Shown: positions 58,703-64,000 of the stretch, one piece after another
Layout: every line of letters begins with the position of its first letter
Numbering within the stretch: position 1 is the stretch's first letter
Origin: Amycolatopsis sp. NBRC 101858
GTDB taxonomy: Bacteria > Actinomycetota > Actinomycetes > Mycobacteriales > Pseudonocardiaceae
Direction of reading: 5' to 3'
DNA length: 64,000 nucleotides
NCBI RefSeq assembly: GCF_030269325.1
Contig: NZ_BSTD01000007.1
Coordinates: 1-64,000, forward strand
Position numbers and translations under genes: made by a program
Notes under the pieces: generated by a model
Seen by the model: only the letters and a program-made list of their open reading frames with translations
What the model was told of the DNA's origin: nothing
Databases searched by the model: none

Positions 58703-59374
58703 TCACACCCCCGCGGCCCGGCCGAGGCGGCGTGCCCCGGCCCGTTCGAGCACCCGCATGCCGTACTTGATCAGCAGCGCCAGCACCAGGTACAGCACGA
58801 GCTCGGTGCCGTAGATCCAGACGATGTCGCTGCCGAAGACCGGCCGGAGCAGCTCACCGTGTTCGGCGATGTCGCCCGCCGAGATGAACGACAGCAGCGC
58901 GGTGCTCTTCAGCAGCTGGATGAACAGGTTCGTGAACGGCGGCAGCATCTCGACCACGGCTTGCGGCAGCAGGACCCGCCACATCCGCTGGGCGGGCGAC
59001 AGGTTCAGCGCGATCGCCCCCTCGTACTGGGCCCGGGGGATGGAATTCACGGCGCCGCGGACGATCTCCGCCCCGTAGGCGCCGTGGTTCAGGCCCAGCA
59101 CGAGGATGCCGGCGAACAGCGGGACGAGCTTGAAGCCCACCAGGGCAGGCAGCACGAAGTAGAGCCAGAACAGCTGGACCACTTCGGAGGTGCCCCGGAA
59201 GACCTCGACGTAGACCCGGCTGATCGCCCGGACCACCCGCGAACGCGAGACCAGCGCCAGCCCCGCGGCGAACGCCAGCACGACCGTCAGGGCGATCCCG
59301 CCGGCCGCGGCGGACACCGTCGTCGTCAGGCCCTGCAGGATCGACGACAGGATCGTGCCGAAGGAGTCAGGCAA
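58703..59374 (-). CDS. ehuC: Ectoine-type ABC transporter permease C
   Basis: 223 residues from TTG 59374. Membrane segments plus VYVEVFRGTSEVVQLFWLYF (FRGT family motif) and EAA loop GAVNSIPRAQYEGAIALNLS. FIQLLKSTALLSFISAGDI follows as in polar amino acid permeases. Start follows GAGGCGAGAGCG. Twelve nt after the binding-protein gene. Confidence 0.92.
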   Translation of the reverse strand: MPDSFGTILSSILQGLTTTVSAAAGGIALTVVLAFAAGLALVSRSRVVRAISRVYVEVFRGTSEVVQLFWLYFVLPALVGFKLVPLFAGILVLGLNHGAYGAEIVRGAVNSIPRAQYEGAIALNLSPAQRMWRVLLPQAVVEMLPPFTNLFIQLLKSTALLSFISAGDIAEHGELLRPVFGSDIVWIYGTELVLYLVLALLIKYGMRVLERAGARRLGRAAGV

Positions 59375-59386
59375 GGCGCTCTCGCC

Positions 59387-60289
59387 TCATGCGCCGCAGA
59401 GTTTCTCGGTGGTGACGTCCGGCTTCGGCAAGTTGCTGTCGTCGAAGCCGAAGGGCGTCGCGATCTTGACCCATTCGCCGCTGTCGTGCAGCTTCTTCAG
59501 TTCGGCGTCGAACGCCACGCGCAGCGTGTCGTCCTCCTGGCGGAAGACGAAACCACCGGCGGATGTCACGGGCTTCCCGTCGGCCATCGGGACGAAGCCG
59601 GGCGTCACCTCGACCGCCGCAGCCGGGTTCTGCTTGACCAGCCACTTGAGCGAGATGTCGGTGAGCGCGGCGGCGTAGACGCGGCCGTCGGCGACCGCCC
59701 GCAGCAGGTTGTCCTGCGTGTCGAGCGTCTGGATCTGATCCTCGGCCACACCGGCGCCGGTCAGGTAGCCCTTCTCGACCGCAGCCGAAAGGACCGCCAC
59801 CTTGACCTTCTTGGCGGCCACGTCCTCCAGCTTCAGCACGCCCTGCGGATTCCCCTTGGGCACGAGCAGCGCGGTGAGTGCGGAGTAGTCGGGCGCCGAG
59901 AAATCCGCTGCCTGGCAACGCTTCCCCGTGATGTTCATCCCCGCGGCCACGACGTCGAACTGCTTCGCGGTGAGCGCGGGGATGAGCTGGTCGAACGGGA
60001 CGACACTGGCCTGCACCCCATCGATGCCCAGTGCCTTGAACACCGCGCGGGCCACCTCCGGTGCCTCCCCGGTGGTTTTCCCCGAGCTGTCGGCGAATCC
60101 GTACGGCGCCTCGTTCGCGATGCCGATGCGGATCGTCTTCGCGTCCTTGGCTGCCTGCAACGCATCCTGGCCCTCGGCGCCGCCGGTGCTTTCGCAAGCC
60201 GACATCAGCACACCACCGCCCAGCACCGCCGCCGTGGTGAGCGCCGTCCGTCGCAGCAGGTCACGGCGGGTCCATCCCTCGTGCGCCAT
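59387..60289 (-). CDS. ehuB: Ectoine-type ABC transporter substrate-binding protein
   Basis: 300 residues from ATG 60289 (GAAGGG 6 nt upstream; ATG 60295 would sit on it). Combined Tat (TRRDLLRRTALTTAA) and lipobox (LMSAC) signal. Type II binding fold: TIRIGIANEAPYGFAD, TGEAPEVARAVFKALGIDGV, VAAGMNITGKRCQAADFSAP. These match EhuB more than generic amino acid binders. First gene of the operon; an OmpR-type box lies 66 nt upstream. Confidence 0.92.
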   Translation of the reverse strand: MAHEGWTRRDLLRRTALTTAAVLGGGVLMSACESTGGAEGQDALQAAKDAKTIRIGIANEAPYGFADSSGKTTGEAPEVARAVFKALGIDGVQASVVPFDQLIPALTAKQFDVVAAGMNITGKRCQAADFSAPDYSALTALLVPKGNPQGVLKLEDVAAKKVKVAVLSAAVEKGYLTGAGVAEDQIQTLDTQDNLLRAVADGRVYAAALTDISLKWLVKQNPAAAVEVTPGFVPMADGKPVTSAGGFVFRQEDDTLRVAFDAELKKLHDSGEWVKIATPFGFDDSNLPKPDVTTEKLCGA

Positions 60290-60354
60290 TCGCATCCCTT
60301 CACGATCCGAGTGGCCACGAACGTAGGCGCGGATTCCCGTGACCACAACGTCCT

Positions 60355-60376
60355 CACCTGACGATCACCTTACGAT
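60355..60376 (-). promoter_or_regulatory. 11-bp direct repeat, OmpR-type box (site 7)
   Basis: Minus strand ATCGTAAGGTG then ATCGTCAGGTG, oriented to the ectoine-type operon. Confidence 0.62.
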
Positions 60377-60386
60377 TCGCGCCCGG

Positions 60387-60408
60387 ATCGTAAGAGGACC
60401 GTCAGGTC
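60387..60408 (+). promoter_or_regulatory. 11-bp direct repeat, OmpR-type box (site 8)
   Basis: ATCGTAAGAGG then ACCGTCAGGTC, back to back with site 7 and oriented to the DUF4232 lipoprotein gene on the other side. Confidence 0.6.
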
Positions 60409-60483
60409 GAGGACGCATCACGCGTCGCGTCTCGGGTATCCCCTTTTGGTAGCCATCGAACGATCGGCTCGAAGGAGGAAATC

Positions 60484-61116
60484 TTGCTTCGACATAGGAA
60501 TTCGCGATTGCTCCCCGTCTTCGCCGCTACGGCCGGCGCTCTGGGACTGGCCGGCTGCGGGAGCGGTGATCTTTCCGCTGCCGCTCCGAGCGCGTCCGCG
60601 CCGTCCTCGTCCGTCTCGCCGACCTACACCGTCACCGCGAGTACGGCCGAACCCACCCCACCGCCGTCGACCTCCGCCGCGCCCACCGGGACGGGGCTGT
60701 GTACCGCGAAGGACGTCAAACTGGCCCTCGGCGAGGGAGACGCCGCCGCGGGGTCGTTCTACCGGCCGCTGCTGATCACCAACGCCGATGCGGAGCCGTG
60801 CACGGTTCAAGGCTTCCCCGGTGTGTCCTATGTGGCCGGTGAGGACGGTCACCAGGTGGGCGAGGCGGCCTACCGAAGCGGCACGAAAGGCGACCAGGTC
60901 CGGCTGAACCCCGGGGACACCGCGGCGGCCGTCATCCAGTTCGTCAACGTGCACAACTACCCCGACGACCTCTGCCGGCCGACCCCCGTGCGCGGCCTGC
61001 GCATCTACCTGCCGCAGGAGACCGACGCGAACTTCGTGCCCATGCCGGGCACCGGTTGCGCGAACCCCGACCTTCCCGGAAACCAGCTCGCGGTCAAGAC
61101 GGTGCACCCGGCATGA
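60484..61116 (+). CDS. DUF4232 lipoprotein
   Basis: 210 residues from TTG 60484, with an excellent GAAGGAGG Shine-Dalgarno. Signal LLPVFAATAGALGLAGC with lipobox GLAGC, then a Ser/Thr/Pro linker and a DUF4232 beta-sandwich: YRPLLITNADAEPCTVQGFP, VRLNPGDTAAAVIQFVNVHN, and paired Cys (EPCTV, DLCRP, TGCANP). An exported actinobacterial domain without known activity. Divergent from the ectoine operon and shares the double box. ATGA overlap with the next gene. Confidence 0.87.
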   Translation: MLRHRNSRLLPVFAATAGALGLAGCGSGDLSAAAPSASAPSSSVSPTYTVTASTAEPTPPPSTSAAPTGTGLCTAKDVKLALGEGDAAAGSFYRPLLITNADAEPCTVQGFPGVSYVAGEDGHQVGEAAYRSGTKGDQVRLNPGDTAAAVIQFVNVHNYPDDLCRPTPVRGLRIYLPQETDANFVPMPGTGCANPDLPGNQLAVKTVHPA

Positions 61117-61355
61117 GGGTACCGATCAAGGCGTTCGTCCGTGAGTTCCCGACCGTGCACCTGGTCATCGGACTGGCCGGCAACCTGATCTTCTTCGTCG
61201 GCAGCGTCCTGTTCGTCTGGCACGCCACCGAGCTGCTCGCGATCTGGCTGTTCATCGTGGGGTCGTTCGGCATGCTGCTCGGCGCGGTCGGCCAGGCGCT
61301 GTACCGCCATGAACGGCACCGGCTCTCGGGCGCGCCGGGTCGGTCGCAATCGTGA
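61113..61355 (+). CDS. YrhK-like small membrane protein
   Basis: 80 residues; ATG overlaps the DUF4232 stop. Two membrane segments in a hairpin: FPTVHLVIGLAGNLIFFVGSVLF and LLAIWLFIVGSFGMLLGAVG. The FxxGS...W-hydrophobic-GS pattern is that of YrhK domains. Function unknown. Co-transcribed with the lipoprotein. Confidence 0.72.
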   Translation: MRVPIKAFVREFPTVHLVIGLAGNLIFFVGSVLFVWHATELLAIWLFIVGSFGMLLGAVGQALYRHERHRLSGAPGRSQS

Positions 61356-61378
61356 TGCGTTCACGAGCACCGTAGGCG

Positions 61379-61447
61379 TACAGTGACCTCCGGTGTGCCG
61401 GGAAGCCTGGTCGGCGCGATATCCGTACGCGCGGAACGAGGCTTCCC
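61379..61447 (+). promoter_or_regulatory. Promoter and conserved 26-nt leader (copy 2)
   Basis: -10 TACAGT (61379-61384), 7 nt, then the 26-nt block 61391-61416 identical to copy 1, then 31 nt to ATG 61448. GGGAAGCCT (61400-61408) is exactly complementary to AGGCTTCCC (61439-61447) right before the start codon, a second fold exclusive with the inner CCGG/CTGG hairpin. Confidence 0.58.
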
Positions 61448-62353
61448 ATGACCATCGACGCGACCGGCCTGACCAAGCGGTACCCGCACGTCCTGGCCGT
61501 CGACGACCTGACGATGCACATCGCCCCCGGTGAGATCTACGCCCTGCTCGGGCTCAACGGGGCCGGCAAGACGACCACCATCCGGATGCTGCTCGGCATC
61601 CTCCGGCCCACCGGCGGACAGGTCTCCCTGCTGGGCGAACCGATCGAACCTGGCCGCAACGCCGTCTGGGCCAAGGTCGGCTACCTGGTCGAAACGCCGT
61701 CCGCCTACCCGGAACTCACCGTCACCGAGAACCTGCAGGTGATGGCCCGGCTACGCGGCCTGCGCGACGAGAAGACCGTGACCGGCGCCGTCGACCGGCT
61801 CGGCCTGCGACCGCACGCCCACCACCGCGCGGGCACGTTGTCCCTGGGCAACAAACAGCGTCTGGGCCTGGCCAAAGCGTTGCTGCACCGCCCCGAACTG
61901 CTGATCCTCGACGAACCGGCCAACGGCCTCGACCCCGCCGGCGTCGCCGAAATCCGCGACCTGCTGCGCGACCTCGCCCGGACCCACGGCGTGACGATCC
62001 TCCTGTCCAGCCACATCCTCACCGAGGTCGCCCGCCTGGCCGACCGCATCGGGGTGCTGGACCGCGGCCGCCTCGTCTGGGAAGGCGGTACCGCCGACCT
62101 GACCGCCCAGGCCCGTCCCCGGCTGCACGTCGCGGTCCGCGACCACGTCCGCGCCGCGGCGGCGTTGCGGGCAGCCGGCCACCGCACCGAGGAAGGCGGA
62201 GACGGCGGGCTCACCCTTACCGCCGAACAGGCGGTCCGGCATCCCGACGACATCGCCACGCTGCTGGTCACGGCGGGCTGCCCGCCCACCCGGCTCGCCG
62301 TCGAGCAGGACGACCTCGAGACGTGCTTCCTCCGCTTGGTCGGCCCGCGGTGA
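61448..62353 (+). CDS. ABC exporter ATP-binding subunit
   Basis: 301 residues. Walker A GLNGAGKTTTIRMLLG, signature LSLGNKQRLGLAKAL, Walker B LLILDEPANGLDP, switch His in LLSSHILTEVARLADRIG, then a C-terminal domain ending ETCFLRLVG. BcrA/DrrA-type exporter ATPase, often for antibiotics or lipids. Directly controlled by the leader element upstream; no strong Shine-Dalgarno, as AGG at 61439 is buried in the proposed fold. Stop overlaps the permease start. Confidence 0.93.
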   Translation: MTIDATGLTKRYPHVLAVDDLTMHIAPGEIYALLGLNGAGKTTTIRMLLGILRPTGGQVSLLGEPIEPGRNAVWAKVGYLVETPSAYPELTVTENLQVMARLRGLRDEKTVTGAVDRLGLRPHAHHRAGTLSLGNKQRLGLAKALLHRPELLILDEPANGLDPAGVAEIRDLLRDLARTHGVTILLSSHILTEVARLADRIGVLDRGRLVWEGGTADLTAQARPRLHVAVRDHVRAAAALRAAGHRTEEGGDGGLTLTAEQAVRHPDDIATLLVTAGCPPTRLAVEQDDLETCFLRLVGPR

Positions 62354-63126
62354 ACGCCGCGTGGGCCGAGCTGCGCAAAGCGCGCCGTTCCCGCCTGCCC
62401 TGGGTGACCGCGCTCGCGTTCGCCGTCGCGGCCGGGTTCGGCGGGCTGGTCATGTTCATCCTGCAGGACCTGCGCAGGGCCCGGGCTTTCGGTCTGCTCG
62501 GCACCAAGGCGACGCTCACCGGCGGCACCGCCGACTGGCCTGCCTACTTCACCCTGCTCGCCCAGAGCATCGCGGTCGGCGGCGCCGTGCTCTTCGGCGT
62601 CATCGTGATCTGGACCTTCGGCCGGGAGTTCAGCCAGGACACCCTCAAGGACCTCCTGGCCCTGCCCACCGCGCGCACCACGATCGTCGGCGCCAAGTTC
62701 GCCGTGGTGGCGGTCTGGTGCGGCTTGCTCACGCTCCAGACCTATCTGCTGGGCCTGGTGATCGGCGCGGCCATCGGCCTCCCCGGCTGGTCGGCCGCCA
62801 CCGCCGCCGGCGGGCTGGCCGACGTGCTGCTCGCCTCGGCCATGACCATCGCGCTCGTGACCCCCTTCGCGTTCGCCGCGAGCGTCGGCCGCGGCTACCT
62901 GGCCGGAATCGGCGTCATGTTCCTCACGGTGTTCCTCGCCCAGGTGATCGCCCTGCTCGGCTACGGCGCGTACTTCCCGTGGTCGGTGCCCGCCCTCGCC
63001 ACCGGCATCGCCGGCGCGGACCACGACCCGCCCGGTCCGCTCGGCTACGCCTTGGTCGTCCTCGTCGGCGGCGCCGGAACAGTCGGTATTGCGCTGTGGT
63101 GGAAGCATGCCGACCAGGACCGCTGA
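62350..63126 (+). CDS. ABC exporter permease (ABC-2 type)
   Basis: 258 residues from GTG 62350, overlapping the ATPase stop (GTGA). About six membrane segments: WVTALAFAVAAGFGGLVMFI, FTLLAQSIAVGGAVLFGVIV, the coupling region FGREFSQDTLKDLLALPTA, then four more. The REF..DTLK...PT motif is typical of ABC-2 permeases of the BcrB/NatB type. Intact, in contrast to the frameshifted exporter at 25-26 kb. Region 63127-63386 after it shows no convincing gene. Confidence 0.9.
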   Translation: MNAAWAELRKARRSRLPWVTALAFAVAAGFGGLVMFILQDLRRARAFGLLGTKATLTGGTADWPAYFTLLAQSIAVGGAVLFGVIVIWTFGREFSQDTLKDLLALPTARTTIVGAKFAVVAVWCGLLTLQTYLLGLVIGAAIGLPGWSAATAAGGLADVLLASAMTIALVTPFAFAASVGRGYLAGIGVMFLTVFLAQVIALLGYGAYFPWSVPALATGIAGADHDPPGPLGYALVVLVGGAGTVGIALWWKHADQDR

Positions 63127-63386
63127 CGGCGTCCCGGCTCGCCTCGCCTGCCGCCGCACGTCGATGTCGGTGGCTCGTCGTCACGTCAGGTCCGGCCGGC
63201 GAAAGGCGCGGCCGGGTGACGGCACTGTCGAACGGTGTTCCTCGTGAGCGCGTGGTCTCGGCCCTCCCGGCGCGGCAACCTCAGAGTAACGCTTCGCGCG
63301 CATTCCGTCACTCACGTCCAGCGCACGGTCTTTCTCGTCTGGCGGTCCTGATCGTCGCCGGGCCGGTCGCCGGGGACCGCACTCCG

Positions 63387-64000
63387 TCAACGGGTCCGAG
63401 GCCCGCCGGACACGCCGTCCACCAATCCGCGTTCGAGACCGGCGACCCCACGGTGAGAGGACGCGTAACCGGGGTTGAGCTTGCGGTCGAGGCGTTCGGG
63501 GCGCGGCCAGCGGACGTCCGTGGCCCAGCCCAGGATTTCGAACAGCCGGATCAGCCGGGCCGACATGTCGAGCTGGCCGCGGCGGACGCCGTGGCGGGCG
63601 CCGGTGGGGTCGGCGTGATGGGAGTTGTGCCAGGACTCGCCCATCGAGGCGATGGCCAGCGGCCAGAAGTTCGCCGACTTGTCACGCGCGGCGTAGGGCC
63701 GGTCGCCGATCATGTGGCACAACGAGTTCACCGACCAGGTGACGTGGTGCAGCAGCGCCACCCGCACCAAGCCCGCCCAGAAGAACGCGGTCAGCGCGCC
63801 CCACCACGACATCGAGATCAAGCCGCCGAGCAGCGCCGGCGTGAGCAAGGTGACCACGGTCAACGCGGGGAACCAGCCGTTGATCCGCGCGATGTCACGG
63901 TCGGCCAGCAGGTCCGGGGCGAACCGCTGGGCGTTGGTCTTCTCCCGGTCGAACAGCCAGCCCATGTGCGCATGCCAGAACCCCCTGGCCAGCGCGGCCG
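63387..64000 (-). CDS. Acyl-CoA/fatty acid desaturase (partial, N-terminus beyond window)
   Basis: The frame runs past ATG 63965 to the window edge (reading ALARGFWHAHMGWLFDREKT), so the true start is outside. Visible are two membrane segments (FPALTVVTLLTPALLGGLI, WWGALTAFFWAGLVRVALL) and the His boxes HHVTWSVNSLCH and GESWHNSHHADPTGARHG of the membrane di-iron desaturases (delta-9 type). WHAHMGW just before is the second box region; the first box is missing off the edge. Introduces a double bond into acyl chains, adjusting membrane fluidity. Confidence 0.9.
   Translation of the reverse strand, partial: AALARGFWHAHMGWLFDREKTNAQRFAPDLLADRDIARINGWFPALTVVTLLTPALLGGLISMSWWGALTAFFWAGLVRVALLHHVTWSVNSLCHMIGDRPYAARDKSANFWPLAIASMGESWHNSHHADPTGARHGVRRGQLDMSARLIRLFEILGWATDVRWPRPERLDRKLNPGYASSHRGVAGLERGLVDGVSGGPRTR

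Noticed and set aside
63181..63390. 69-codon minus-strand frame between the ABC permease and desaturase
   Set aside because: No Shine-Dalgarno, no motif, and Arg/Pro-rich shadow composition.

Overview
The window is 64 kb of very GC-rich DNA with tightly packed genes, many GTG/TTG starts and 4-nt ATGA or GTGA gene overlaps. Gene content (DUF3040, DUF6292, DUF4142 and SPW-repeat proteins, DM13, many STAS/anti-sigma, TetR and MarR genes) points to a filamentous actinomycete, most likely Pseudonocardiaceae such as Amycolatopsis. That placement is inference. No rRNA, tRNA, CRISPR, integrase or transposase was seen; the region reads as chromosomal and stress/transport oriented.

Layout. 1-2.2 kb: end of a Gly/Thr/His-rich protein, a strong terminator, DUF3040 and YciI proteins, and a STAS/sigma-like pair. 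2.2-6.1 kb: a Tat-exported GH2 beta-galactosidase with a LamG domain inserted in its barrel. 6.2-10.4 kb: DM13 protein, universal stress protein, and a tandem pair of winged-helix/alpha-beta-hydrolase fusions. 10.4-18.5 kb: a minus-strand cluster of an FAD oxidoreductase, a long-chain acyl-CoA ligase and two large proteins not recognised here, one with a Hint domain. 18.9-28.6 kb: DUF6292, a metal-type permease, FNT channel, DUF4142, TetR/NmrA pair, methyltransferase, a frameshifted ABC exporter with its MarR-like regulator, anti-sigma/STAS genes. 28.6-36.7 kb: class A PBP operon, TetR-monooxygenase operon, an OmpR-type two-component system with lipoprotein, HxlR regulator. 36.8-48.9 kb: redox and ion region with a MarR regulator, CtaG, Cu-type P-ATPase, VKOR/DsbA pair, ClC channel, SPW protein, ArsB/NhaD permease, CBS protein and cation/proton antiporter. 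49-61 kb: APC permease, K+ channel, glycine betaine-type ABC transporter, stress operon (SPW-Usp-SRPBCC), ectoine-type ABC transporter. 61-64 kb: DUF4232 lipoprotein, small membrane protein, ABC exporter, and a desaturase cut by the window end.

Three regulatory patterns tie the window together. (1) An 11-bp direct repeat (ATCGYAAGNNN then RTCGTCAGGTT) occurs at eight promoters, always oriented toward the gene, and looks like the box of an OmpR-family response regulator; a candidate, with its kinase, sits at 33.6-35.6 kb. (2) A palindrome (CTATTGC-N5-GCAA) occurs at the MarR gene and at the CtaG/Cu-ATPase, ClC-DsbA-VKOR and SPW promoters between 37.8 and 45.7 kb. (3) Two unrelated transcription units, a methyltransferase at 24.5 kb and an ABC exporter at 61.4 kb, carry the same 26-nt leader, each 7 nt after a -10 hexamer and about 30 nt before ATG: a candidate structured RNA. 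These patterns and the Hint-domain gene cluster are the most novel material.
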